A DNA stretch of 64,000 bases from Clostridia bacterium (lineage in GTDB: Bacteria > Bacillota > Clostridia > Oscillospirales > Acutalibacteraceae): positions 18,579 through 82,578 of the forward strand of contig JAFRQM010000016.1 of assembly GCA_017428625.1 (NCBI GenBank), given 5' to 3'. Positions 15,793 to 23,847 of the stretch are shown here, piece after piece; the first letter of the stretch is position 1, and every line of letters starts with the position of its first letter. Under the pieces are notes generated by a model. That model was given only the letters and a program-made list of their open reading frames with translations. It searched no databases and was not told where the DNA came from. The position numbers and the translations under genes are program-made.

Positions 15793-17052
15793 ATGGATCT
15801 GTCAAAAATCATTGAAAAGAAATCCGGTTACGCAAAGTATATGTATCAGGAAATCAGATATATATGCACCAGATTTGAAAAAAGAAACCCCGGCTCAAAA
15901 GGCGAGGAACAGGCTTGCGTTTATATGGGCGATGTTATGAAAAGACTCGGCTGCGACAGAGTTGAAGTTGAATCTTTCAAAGAAAACCCCAAATCATTCT
16001 ACGGATGGATTTACATTACCATTTCGTGCGTTTTATGCGCGATAGCCCTTTTCCTTATCGGCGTGGGCGTCGGAGGAAAACTCGCAGTTGTTCTGCCGAT
16101 TATCGGAATAGTTCTTATTGTTTTCGGTCTTATACTCGCTCTGCTTCAGTTCGGAGTTTACAAAAAGACGGTTGACTTCCTTTTCCCCGAAGAGACAGGT
16201 CACAATGTTACCGCTTACAAAAAACCCACAGGCGAAGTCAAGAGAAGAATTATTTTCAACGGTCACCCCGACGCTGCGTGGGAATGGCCGGTAAACTACG
16301 CGCTGGGCGGCGTTGGCTTTGAAGGCCACGCTATTACCTGCGCTCTCGGCGCCGTGTTCTACATTGTTATTTCGGTAATCGCCGTTATTCAGAAACTCGG
16401 CGGTCAGAGCCTTTCAACAATCTTCCATGTAGGTCTCTGGGGCCTTTTCTTCACCCCGTTCCTTGTAGGACTTTACTTTATGGTTAATTACAAGAGAGTT
16501 GTTGACGGCGCGAACGACAACCTCACCGGCTGCTACATGGGCATAGCCATACTCAAGGCGCTTCAGGATGAAAACATTGAATTTGAAAACACCGAAATCG
16601 GCGTTATTCTTACCGGTTCCGAAGAAGCGGGTTTGCGCGGAGCGAAAGCGTGGTGTGAAGCGCACCCCCATGATTTTGACGATGTTCCCACCTTCATTTA
16701 TTCATACGACACAATTCATGACCCGAAGTATCTGCTTGTAAACTACCGTGACCTCAACGCTACCGTCAAGGCTGACAAAGATGTTTCAGACCTCTTTATG
16801 GAGTGCGCGCAAGAACTCGGCATCACCTGCAAAAAGGGTATGGTTCCCCCTCTGGGCGGCGCTACGGATAACGCTGCTTTTGCTCAGGCAGGCATGCGCT
16901 CAACAGGTATCACGGGCCTTAACCACAAACTTGAAAGTTACTACCACACCAGAAAAGACTCTTATGACAATATGAACCTTGACGGCCTCGCGGACTGCTT
17001 CGCGGTAAGCGTTAAGGTGCTTGAAAAGTTTGACGAAGGCGCAAAACAGTAA
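15793..17052 (+). CDS. M28-type metallopeptidase with internal membrane segments
   Basis: This 419-residue protein carries the M28 aminopeptidase metal-site pieces in order: NGHPDA (His158, Asp160), DGANDNLTG (Asp242), GSEEAGLRG (Glu277/278), an Asp in YSYDT, and a final His in YYHTRKDS. Four hydrophobic helices interrupt it, two at about residues 73-121 before the first ligand and two at about 180-230 between HPD and DGAND. The number is even, so the metal ligands can meet on one side of the membrane. M28 enzymes remove N-terminal residues or act as carboxypeptidases. A GGAGG ribosome site precedes the ATG. Active-site side (cytosol or outside) cannot be decided by eye. Confidence 0.8.
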   Translation: MDLSKIIEKKSGYAKYMYQEIRYICTRFEKRNPGSKGEEQACVYMGDVMKRLGCDRVEVESFKENPKSFYGWIYITISCVLCAIALFLIGVGVGGKLAVVLPIIGIVLIVFGLILALLQFGVYKKTVDFLFPEETGHNVTAYKKPTGEVKRRIIFNGHPDAAWEWPVNYALGGVGFEGHAITCALGAVFYIVISVIAVIQKLGGQSLSTIFHVGLWGLFFTPFLVGLYFMVNYKRVVDGANDNLTGCYMGIAILKALQDENIEFENTEIGVILTGSEEAGLRGAKAWCEAHPHDFDDVPTFIYSYDTIHDPKYLLVNYRDLNATVKADKDVSDLFMECAQELGITCKKGMVPPLGGATDNAAFAQAGMRSTGITGLNHKLESYYHTRKDSYDNMNLDGLADCFAVSVKVLEKFDEGAKQ

Positions 17053-17072
17053 GCGAACGGTTTTTAAGATTA

Positions 17073-17101
17073 AACCCCGCAGGTCAGAAACCTGCGGGGT
17101 T
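17073..17101 (+). terminator. Strong hairpin terminator after the M28 peptidase
   Basis: Perfect 12-base-pair GC-rich stem (17073-17084 with 17090-17101), 5-base loop. The T-tract is weak. The rest of 17102-17335 has only a short AT-rich stretch and a 7-bp hairpin at 17278-17294. Confidence 0.75.
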
Positions 17102-17335
17102 GTTGTATGATTGACAGTTGTTAATAATACTCGTCGTTTTTCCGTTTTACGGGGTTTTAATCAATATATGTCCATACTTTTTCAAAATCTGGTCATAAAA
17201 ACCCTTTTGCCAAATTGAAGTTCCGGCTTTTTTTGTAACCTCAGATTTAAGTTATTTTATAATTCTGCTTACAGTAAGGCGATTATTAATCGCCTCTGCT
17301 TTTATGCTGATGCTTTTGTTGACTGATTATCAAGT

Positions 17336-18040
17336 TTATTTCAGAAAGCACAGGCTTAAAGCAATTATATACTGGGCGATATAATAGGTAGCGTGGTTTG
17401 TGATGATATCGACAGGCCTTGATTTACCTTGACCGAAATAAGTGCCGCTGAGAATAAAATCGGAGACAGCGAAGAAAATGCTCGCGACAAACAGCATAAC
17501 ACAGCATATATTTTTGAAGCCGTTAAGAAGCGACATTGAAAACGAGAGCGCGACAAACGAAAACAGAACAAAACTGTAAAAAGCGGTAATCATTTTGTAT
17601 TCACCGAATTTAAGTTTCATAAGGTCTTCGCCCGCTATGTTGAGAACAGCCACAACTATTGAAACGGCAAACGGAATAATAATAAAAAGCAGTTTGCCGG
17701 GTGTGTAGAAATTTTTGATTAAAAAAATGTCATAAAAAATATGACCTGCGGCAAACACAAGGAAGCCGGCATAGGTGTAAACTTTTGCACTGTCGGGGTG
17801 GGCATATTTCTGGTCGAGAAAGATGTCGCCGAGCATACCGAACATCAGGCCGGCGCAGACGGCAACGGCGGTTTTGTTTTCGCCGTAATAAAGCGCGTTC
17901 AACGCAGTAAACATAAACCCGATTGAAACGGTTGATTTGATTACAGTTACAAACGCAGATGCGCCCCTGCTCACCCTGAGTTTTAAAAACACACATAAAA
18001 GCACCATTCCGACGCCTGAACAAACATATGAAACAGCCAT
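17336..18040 (-). CDS. YhhN-family membrane protein (lysoplasmalogenase-like), copy 2
   Basis: This 234-residue multi-helix membrane protein has YhhN motifs GMLGDIFLDQ, AAGHIFYDIF and a late SDFILSGTYF. It is a diverged paralog of the gene at 15019 and is read from the opposite strand. A GGGAGAG ribosome site lies before the ATG at 18040. By family it could hydrolyse lysoplasmalogen vinyl-ether bonds in the membrane. Two copies so close together, flanking a membrane peptidase, suggest duplication followed by inversion, or a local lipid-turnover function. No own terminator is obvious at its 3' end except the weak hairpin at 17278-17294. Confidence 0.8.
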   Translation of the reverse strand: MAVSYVCSGVGMVLLCVFLKLRVSRGASAFVTVIKSTVSIGFMFTALNALYYGENKTAVAVCAGLMFGMLGDIFLDQKYAHPDSAKVYTYAGFLVFAAGHIFYDIFLIKNFYTPGKLLFIIIPFAVSIVVAVLNIAGEDLMKLKFGEYKMITAFYSFVLFSFVALSFSMSLLNGFKNICCVMLFVASIFFAVSDFILSGTYFGQGKSRPVDIITNHATYYIAQYIIALSLCFLK

Positions 18041-18204
18041 TTTTTAACTCTCCCGATATTCAGAATCAAAACCATTAACAGTTTTATTATAAAATTCAAA
18101 TCTGTATTTAGTCAATAGTTTTTAGATGTTTTAATCAATTAATTTGTTTTTTGCATCATAATATTTGTAAAATGTAAACAAATTGTGTATTTGCGTTAGA
18201 ATTC

Positions 18205-18233
18205 TTGATATTTAGAAAAAAAAATGATAATAT
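18205..18233 (+). promoter_or_regulatory. Promoter of the AroA-like gene
   Basis: TTGATA (18205-18210), 17-base spacer, TAATAT (18228-18233). Confidence 0.6.
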
Positions 18234-18271
18234 AAAATTGAAATAAAAAATCGTGAGAAGGAGGAATTGAA

Positions 18272-19480
18272 ATGACAGCGGTATTCAAACAGTCAGTCGC
18301 AAAAGGAACAATCAAAGCTCCCTCTTCACGAAGTATTGCGCACCGTCTTATTCTTTACGCAGGGCTCTGCGAGGAAGAAAGCGTAATCAGAAATGTTGCG
18401 TTTTCACCCGATATTATGACAACAATCGGCTGTCTTAAAGAACTCGGCGCCGTGTGCAACATTAACGGCGACGCAATACGCATAAAGGGAGTTGACCCTG
18501 CCGTGCGCAAAAAGCCCATAACATTTGACTGCAAGGGCTTTAACAGCACGCTTGGTTTTATGCTCCCGATTGCCATGGCATCAGGCAAAAAGGCGGTTTT
18601 CGAAGGCGATGAGAGTCTTTTTGAAAAGCCGCACAACGCGTGCAAAAAAGTATGCGAGGCACAGAAAATCAAATTCAAGAAATCCTCGGGAAAAATACTT
18701 GTTCACGGGCAACTCAAACCCGGTGACTACAGCATTCTCGGCACGGAATCAAGCCATTTTATCAGCGGCCTTATTTATTCTCTCGCATCGCAGAACGGCA
18801 GAAGCAGAATTTTCATAGCTCCGCCCATTGACGGCAGAAACTACATTGACAACACAATAAAAGTTCTTGCGAAGCAGGGTGTTGAGGTTGAGTGGGGCGG
18901 CCTTTCGATGATTAACATCAAGGGCAAAAAGTTCAGACCGCTTGACCTTGAAATTGAAGGCGACTGGTCTTCGGCGGCTTATTTTGACACATTTAACACC
19001 TCGGGCGGCGAAGTTAAAATTGAAGGCCTTAGCGACGACAGCGTTCAGGCGGATAAAATCTACCCCGAACTTTTCAGGCGGCTTCGTGAAGATGAAAGCC
19101 CTGAAATTGACTTGACGGACCATCCGGATTTAGCCCCTGCCCTGTTTGTTTATGCGGCACTCAACAGAGGCGCAATTTTCAGAGGTCTTTCGCGTTTCAA
19201 GCCGAAAGAAAAACTCTGCCTTGAAAAACTTGCGAAGGAACTCTCAAAACTCAATGTTTTTCTGGCGCTGGGCGAAGAGACGGCTATAATCAACCGTTCG
19301 CTGATAAAACCCTCCTCCATTGCGCTTGAGAGCAACGGGGACCACCGGGCTGTTATGGCTCTCTCGGTTTTGCTCGCGGCAACAGGAGGTTCGATTCAAG
19401 GCGCTGAAATTGTAAACGACTGTGTTCCTCAGTTTTTTGACAGGCTTAAAGAACTCGGCATTGACTTCAAAATGAAATAA
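18272..19480 (+). CDS. EPSP-synthase (AroA)-fold protein with many catalytic residues replaced
   Basis: The 402-residue protein aligns by eye with AroA from end to end: KAPSSRSIAHR, FDC-KGFNSTLGFMLPIA, ESSHFISGLIYSL, GDWSSAAYF, DDSVQADK, HPDLAPALF and NGDHRAVMALS. True EPSP synthase joins PEP and shikimate-3-phosphate. Against E. coli numbering, Lys22 is Arg20, Arg100 is Gly95, Arg124 is Lys119, Gln171 is His162, Glu341 is Pro311, Arg344 is Lys314 and Lys411 is Asp383. Arg27, Asp313 and Arg386 are kept. So many changes in the PEP and S3P sites make ordinary activity doubtful. GGAGG ribosome site and own promoter; monocistronic. Either a repurposed enolpyruvyl-transferase fold or an eroded AroA with compensating changes. 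Confidence 0.75.
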   Translation: MTAVFKQSVAKGTIKAPSSRSIAHRLILYAGLCEEESVIRNVAFSPDIMTTIGCLKELGAVCNINGDAIRIKGVDPAVRKKPITFDCKGFNSTLGFMLPIAMASGKKAVFEGDESLFEKPHNACKKVCEAQKIKFKKSSGKILVHGQLKPGDYSILGTESSHFISGLIYSLASQNGRSRIFIAPPIDGRNYIDNTIKVLAKQGVEVEWGGLSMINIKGKKFRPLDLEIEGDWSSAAYFDTFNTSGGEVKIEGLSDDSVQADKIYPELFRRLREDESPEIDLTDHPDLAPALFVYAALNRGAIFRGLSRFKPKEKLCLEKLAKELSKLNVFLALGEETAIINRSLIKPSSIALESNGDHRAVMALSVLLAATGGSIQGAEIVNDCVPQFFDRLKELGIDFKMK

Positions 19481-19497
19481 TTGATAATTGATTTTTA

Positions 19498-19530
19498 AAG
19501 CCTTCGGCACTGCCGAAGGCTTATTTTTTT
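19498..19530. terminator. Convergent terminator between AroA-like gene and pyr operon
   Basis: A long perfect stem (19498-19509 with 19511-19522) is followed on the plus strand by a run of T. The minus strand also leaves a T-rich end, so it can serve both directions. Confidence 0.85.
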
Positions 19531-19945
19531 ATTTTGCTTTTGTTTCGCAGTAAATGCACCGGTAAATTTTGGCGCTGCTGTCGGAAAGCCTGAAAATATG
19601 ATCCAGTTCCTGTTCACAGGAGGTTATGCACCGGGGATTTTTGCATTTTAAAACATTTGTGAGCGTCTGCGGTGTGCCGATGACTTTTTTTTCAACAAGC
19701 TGTCCGTCTTTTATAACATTAACTGTTGCTTCGGGATCGACATAACCGATTGCGTCGAGATTCACATGAATATCGGCATCAATTTTTATAATGTCTTTTT
19801 TGCCCATTTTTCTGCTTGTGACATTTTTGATTAAAGCCACGCAGCAGTCAAGCCTGTCAAGGTCAAGCAGTTCATAAAGCTTCATAGAGTTGCCGGCTGA
19901 AATGTGGTCAATGACTATTCCGTTCTGAATTGAATCAACATTCAT
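19529..19945 (-). CDS. pyrI: Aspartate carbamoyltransferase regulatory chain
   Basis: This 138-residue regulatory subunit binds nucleotide effectors and pairs with the PyrB catalytic trimers. The N-terminal allosteric domain starts with the family pattern [10 protein letters not shown] and [10 protein letters not shown]. The C-terminal zinc domain has four Cys ligands in the two pairs CKNPRC and YRCIYC. It is the last gene of the pyrimidine operon, overlapping pyrB by four bases, and stops next to the terminator at 19498-19530. Presence of PyrI indicates allosteric control of the first committed step by CTP/ATP, as in enterobacteria and some Clostridia. Firm call. Confidence 0.95.
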   Translation of the reverse strand: MNVDSIQNGIVIDHISAGNSMKLYELLDLDRLDCCVALIKNVTSRKMGKKDIIKIDADIHVNLDAIGYVDPEATVNVIKDGQLVEKKVIGTPQTLTNVLKCKNPRCITSCEQELDHIFRLSDSSAKIYRCIYCETKAK

Positions 19946-20862
19946 TTCTCTGCCTCCTCAAGAAGTTTGAGTATGAGAGCCATACGCATATATTTGCCGT
20001 TTAACACCTGCTTGAAATAACAGGCTCTCGGGTCGCTGTCAACAGCAACGCTTATCTCGTTTACTCTGGGCAGCGGATGCATTACGCACAAATCCGGCTT
20101 TGCCGTTTCAAGCTTTTTAACATCCAGAATATAGCTGTCTTTAAGCCTTAAATAATCCTCTTCATTAAAAAATCTTTCGCGCTGAACCCTTGTCATATAA
20201 AGTATGTCAAGCTCCGGCATAACCGAGAGCAAATCTGTTGTTTGAGAGTAAGGAATGCCGTTCTTTTTGAGAACATCCTTTTTGATATAGCTCGGCAGTT
20301 TAAGCTCAAGCGGAGAGATAAGCACAATTTTTATGCCCGTGTAGCGTGACATGGCGGAGATAAGCGAATGAACCGTTCTGCCGAATTTAAGGTCGCCGCA
20401 AAAACCTATTGTAAGGTTATTGAAACCGCCCTTTTCGCGGTAAATAGTCAGCAGATCGGCAAGGGTCTGCGTAGGATGATTGTGGCCGCCGTCGCCAGCG
20501 TTGATAACCGGAATGGTTGCGTTTGCCGCCGCGACAAACGGAGCGCCCTCCTTAGGGTGGCGCATTGCTATAATATCGGCGTAGCAGGAAACGGTTTTTG
20601 CCGTGTCGGCAACACTCTCGCCTTTTGCGGCGGATGACGATGACCCGCTTGAAACAGACAGCACATTGCCGCCGAGTTCATACATTGCCGCTTCAAAGCT
20701 CAGCCTTGTTCTGGTTGAAGGTTCAAAGAAAAGTGTGGCAAGTTTTTTTCCGCGGCACTTCTCGCTGTATTTTTCGGGGTTTTCAATTATATCACAGGCG
20801 GTTTTTATAAGCTCATCAATCTCCTGCGTTGATAAATCCCTTATATCAATTAAACTTCTCAT
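19942..20862 (-). CDS. pyrB: Aspartate carbamoyltransferase catalytic chain
   Basis: This 306-residue enzyme condenses carbamoyl phosphate with aspartate in the cytosol. The carbamoyl-phosphate loop STRTRLSFE is present, as are the [10 protein letters not shown] mobile loop, the [12 protein letters not shown] motif, the [14 protein letters not shown] segment, the MTRVQRERF motif and the [10 protein letters not shown] motif. It overlaps pyrI by four bases at its end and pyrE by four bases at its start, showing tight translational coupling. Length is normal for the class that associates with PyrI. Regulated together with the operon by the PyrR attenuator ahead of pyrC. Confidence 0.97.
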   Translation of the reverse strand: MRSLIDIRDLSTQEIDELIKTACDIIENPEKYSEKCRGKKLATLFFEPSTRTRLSFEAAMYELGGNVLSVSSGSSSSAAKGESVADTAKTVSCYADIIAMRHPKEGAPFVAAANATIPVINAGDGGHNHPTQTLADLLTIYREKGGFNNLTIGFCGDLKFGRTVHSLISAMSRYTGIKIVLISPLELKLPSYIKKDVLKKNGIPYSQTTDLLSVMPELDILYMTRVQRERFFNEEDYLRLKDSYILDVKKLETAKPDLCVMHPLPRVNEISVAVDSDPRACYFKQVLNGKYMRMALILKLLEEAEK

Positions 20863-21497
20863 AGTGTAATCCAGCTTTCATCGGAAGGATTGTTTCTGAA
20901 TTTAATGAGTTTCGCGACATCTTCGGGTTTTATATAGCCGGTGTCTGCCGCAACCTGAGCCACCGTGTCAAAATCGGTGAGCGATATGTTTTTTACATCC
21001 GCCGCCGCGAGACGGTCAATACCCTTTTGCATACCGTAGGTGAATATGCTCACAATACCGAGCACCTGCGCGCCGGCCTCACGAAGCACATTAACAACCT
21101 CAATAACGCTGCCGCCCGTTGAGATTAAATCCTCAACAACAACTACCCTTTGCCCCTTTTCAAGCCTGCCCTCAATCTGATTCTGCCTGCCGTGGTCTTT
21201 GGCGCCCGAGCGAACATAGCCCATAGGCATATTGAGCAGGTGCGCGGTTATTGCCGCGTGAGCTATGCCGGCGGTTGAAGTGCCCATAAGCACCTCGGCT
21301 TCCGGGTAGTTCTCCTTTATTGTTTTCGCAAGGGCGTTTTCAACATCCGTGCGCACCTCCGGCGCGGTAAGCGTCAGGCGGTTGTCGCAATAAACCGGGC
21401 TTTTTATACCGCTCGCCCAGGTAAATGGTTCTTCCGGACGGAAAAACACCGCTTTTATTGAGAGCAAATCTTTCGCGATAAGTTCTTTTGTCTGCAT
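20859..21497 (-). CDS. pyrE: Orotate phosphoribosyltransferase
   Basis: This 212-residue enzyme transfers the ribose-5-phosphate of PRPP to orotate, giving OMP. The PRPP-binding motif is [13 protein letters not shown]. The [11 protein letters not shown] segment and the [17 protein letters not shown] flexible loop are also present. Translation begins at ATG 21497, because a GGAG ribosome site precedes it and the longer open frame runs back into pyrF. The 13-base gap to pyrF and the 4-base overlap with pyrB show operon organisation. Firm call. Confidence 0.96.
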   Translation of the reverse strand: MQTKELIAKDLLSIKAVFFRPEEPFTWASGIKSPVYCDNRLTLTAPEVRTDVENALAKTIKENYPEAEVLMGTSTAGIAHAAITAHLLNMPMGYVRSGAKDHGRQNQIEGRLEKGQRVVVVEDLISTGGSVIEVVNVLREAGAQVLGIVSIFTYGMQKGIDRLAAADVKNISLTDFDTVAQVAADTGYIKPEDVAKLIKFRNNPSDESWITL

Positions 21498-21510
21498 TTC
21501 TTTTCTCCTT

Positions 21511-22209
21511 TTATCCGACAAATTCGGCAATACATCTTTCATAAACTGCAACCGGGTCGTCCGCGGCGGTAATCGGTCTGCCCACCACTATGTAATCTGA
21601 GCCGATTTCTTTTGCCTGCGCCGGCGTCATAACACGCTTCTGGTCGCCTATATCTCCGTCGGCAAAACGCACACCCGGCGTTACTGTTATAAAATCCGCT
21701 CCGCAGGTTTCGTGAACTTTCGCCGCCTCAAGAGGTGAGCACACAACACCGTCAAGCCCCGAATTCTTTGCGTTGAGCGCGTAGTGCATAACAACTTTAT
21801 CCATAGGCTCATCAATGAGCAGGTCATTTTTAAGCGCTTCCGAATCTGTTGACGTGAGCTGTGTTACGGCTATAAGCAGCGGCCTTTTGCCGTCCGCGCG
21901 GGTCAAGCCCTCAAGAGCCGCCTGCATCATACGCGATGTGCCGGACGCGTGAAGGTTGCATATATCAACATCAAGTTGGGACAGCACAGCCATAGCCTTT
22001 TTGACTGTGTTGGGTATGTCGTGAAGTTTTAAGTCGAGAAAGATTTTATGACCCCTCTTTTTGATTTCACGCACAATTGAGGGACCTTCGGCATAAAAAA
22101 GCTCCATACCGATTTTTACAAACGGCTTTCTGCCTGTGAATCTGTCAAGAAAATCAAATGTCTGCTGCGCGCTTGCGAAATCGCAGGCGATTATAACATC
22201 TTTACCCAT
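21511..22209 (-). CDS. pyrF: Orotidine-5'-phosphate decarboxylase
   Basis: This 232-residue TIM-barrel enzyme decarboxylates OMP to UMP. The catalytic DLKLHDIPNTVKKA motif with the Asp-x-Lys-x-x-Asp set is present, as is the LLIAVTQLTS strand. The phosphate-gripper end TPGVRFADGDIGDQKRV...YIVVGRPI is also visible. It overlaps pyrD by eight bases and is followed 13 bases later by pyrE. Length is usual for the short bacterial form. Firm call. Confidence 0.97.
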   Translation of the reverse strand: MGKDVIIACDFASAQQTFDFLDRFTGRKPFVKIGMELFYAEGPSIVREIKKRGHKIFLDLKLHDIPNTVKKAMAVLSQLDVDICNLHASGTSRMMQAALEGLTRADGKRPLLIAVTQLTSTDSEALKNDLLIDEPMDKVVMHYALNAKNSGLDGVVCSPLEAAKVHETCGADFITVTPGVRFADGDIGDQKRVMTPAQAKEIGSDYIVVGRPITAADDPVAVYERCIAEFVG

Positions 22210-23119
22210 TTAAAACTCCTCCCTGAATATCCGATAATTTTTCTATTGAGTATTCGTCCATAACGCGCGGCAGGTTGTTAATAATGTTGCGGCAGGCGCA
22301 GGGGTTGATAAGATTTGCCGTGCCGATTTCGACCGCCGACGCTCCCGCGAGCATCATTTCAATAACATCCTCCGCCTTTGATACGCCGCCCATGCCGACA
22401 ACGGGAACGGCGACCGCTTTTGCGACCTGGTAAACCATACGCAGGGCCACCGGGAAGATTGCGGGGCCCGAAAAGCCGCCCATTATATTTTTTATGACCG
22501 GCTTTTTTGTTTTTAAATCTATGCGCATACCAAGAAGAGTATTGATAAGGCTTATGCCGTCCGCGCCCTCTGCCTCACAGGTTTTTGCTATTGATACAAT
22601 ATCGGTGACATTTGGCGTGAGTTTGACAATAAGCGGTTTTTTGCAGACGGGTCTTACCGCTCTGACAACCTCGGCTGCCGACTTTGCATCAGTGCCGAAA
22701 TTGACACCGCCGCTGTGAACATTGGGGCAGCTTATGTTGAGTTCAACCCAGCCGACCTGTTCCTGCGCACTTATTTTTTCAACGTTTTCGATATATTCAT
22801 CAACCGAAAAACCGCCGATATTTGCCATAACGGGCTTGCTGAAACACTTTTTAAGTTGCGGCAGTTCTTCGCTTATCACTTTGTCAATGCCGGGATTCTG
22901 AAGGCCGACGGCATTTATCATACCCGATGTGCATTCGGCGATTCTCGGTGTGGGATTGCCGAAGCGGGGTTCTTTTGTTGTGCCTTTGAACGAGAATGTG
23001 CCGAGAATGTTTATGTCATAAATCTTTGCAAATTCATAACCGAAGCCGAAAGTTCCGGAGGCGGGAATAACGGGATTGTCGAGTGTTATTCCGCACAGGT
23101 CAACGCTCAGTCTTCCCAT
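22202..23119 (-). CDS. pyrD: Dihydroorotate dehydrogenase catalytic subunit, class 1B
   Basis: This 305-residue flavoprotein oxidises dihydroorotate to orotate and pairs with PyrK, which passes electrons to NAD+. It shows IPASGTFGFG, the FMN and substrate motif ELNISCPNVHSGG with the active-site Cys, LIVKLTPNV, and MGGVSKAEDVIEMMLAGASAVEIGTA split over the barrel end. Class 1B is supported by the adjacent pyrK gene. AAGGAGG lies before the ATG and inside the pyrK coding end, which it overlaps by 13 bases. Firm call. Confidence 0.97.
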   Translation of the reverse strand: MGRLSVDLCGITLDNPVIPASGTFGFGYEFAKIYDINILGTFSFKGTTKEPRFGNPTPRIAECTSGMINAVGLQNPGIDKVISEELPQLKKCFSKPVMANIGGFSVDEYIENVEKISAQEQVGWVELNISCPNVHSGGVNFGTDAKSAAEVVRAVRPVCKKPLIVKLTPNVTDIVSIAKTCEAEGADGISLINTLLGMRIDLKTKKPVIKNIMGGFSGPAIFPVALRMVYQVAKAVAVPVVGMGGVSKAEDVIEMMLAGASAVEIGTANLINPCACRNIINNLPRVMDEYSIEKLSDIQGGVLNG

Positions 23120-23841
23120 AAGATTTCCTCCTTTTCAAGCACGGGACCCTCTTTGCAGATGCGTTTGTAACCCGTAACCGTTTTGCACGAGCAGCCCATA
23201 CAGGCGCCGAAGCCGCAGCCCATACGCTCTTCAAAACTGAATTGCCCGGAAGTTGATGTTTTTCTGAAAACGGCTTTTAACATAGGTTCGGGACCACAGG
23301 TATAAAAGTATGAGTAATCGCCGGGCATAGCATCGGTGACAAAGCCTTTCACTCCGTATGAACCGTCTGCCGTCGCGACGGTAACACCGACACCGAGCGC
23401 TTTGAACTCATCCTCATAAAACACTTCCTCTTTTGTGTTGAAGCCGAGAACGACGCTCACCTTTTTGCCCTGTGAAACAAGTTTTTTCGCAAGCATATAC
23501 AGAGGGGGCACTCCTACTCCCCCGCCGAGAAGAAGCGGGTTTTCTCCGCTGAGCGTCAGATCATAGCCGTTGCCGAGCCCCGTGAGTGTGTCAAACTCTT
23601 CGCCGGGCGCCGCTTTGCTCATAAGCTTTGTGCCCGTTCCCACAACCTTGTAAACAAGCGTGAGAGCATCCCCGTTCACATCGCAGACCGAAACCGGCCT
23701 TCTCAAAAAGCAGGTGCCGACAAGCAGGTTGACAAACTGACCGGGTGAAGTGATTTCGGATGTGTCGCCCGACAGAATCATTTTATAAACGCTTTTCGCA
23801 ATTTTTTCGTTTGAGATAACTTTAAAAATACTTTGCTTCAT
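23107..23841 (-). CDS. pyrK: Dihydroorotate dehydrogenase electron-transfer subunit
   Basis: This 244-residue FAD/[2Fe-2S] protein accepts electrons from PyrD and reduces NAD+. It has an FAD-binding RRPVSVCD motif, a nucleotide-binding LLGGGVGVPPLYMLA motif and a CGPEPMLKAV motif. The C-terminal iron-sulfur ligands are CGFGACMGC plus a later Cys in YKRICKEGP. It starts six bases after carB, without a clear ribosome site, so translation is probably coupled to carB. It overlaps pyrD by 13 bases. Firm call. Confidence 0.96.
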   Translation of the reverse strand: MKQSIFKVISNEKIAKSVYKMILSGDTSEITSPGQFVNLLVGTCFLRRPVSVCDVNGDALTLVYKVVGTGTKLMSKAAPGEEFDTLTGLGNGYDLTLSGENPLLLGGGVGVPPLYMLAKKLVSQGKKVSVVLGFNTKEEVFYEDEFKALGVGVTVATADGSYGVKGFVTDAMPGDYSYFYTCGPEPMLKAVFRKTSTSGQFSFEERMGCGFGACMGCSCKTVTGYKRICKEGPVLEKEEILWED

Positions 23842-23847
23842 ATCGTT

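Noticed and set aside
17278..17294. Hairpin with TCTGCTTTT as a small RNA end
   Set aside because: The stem is only 7 bp, the T-tract poor, and the upstream promoter spacing (19) is weak.
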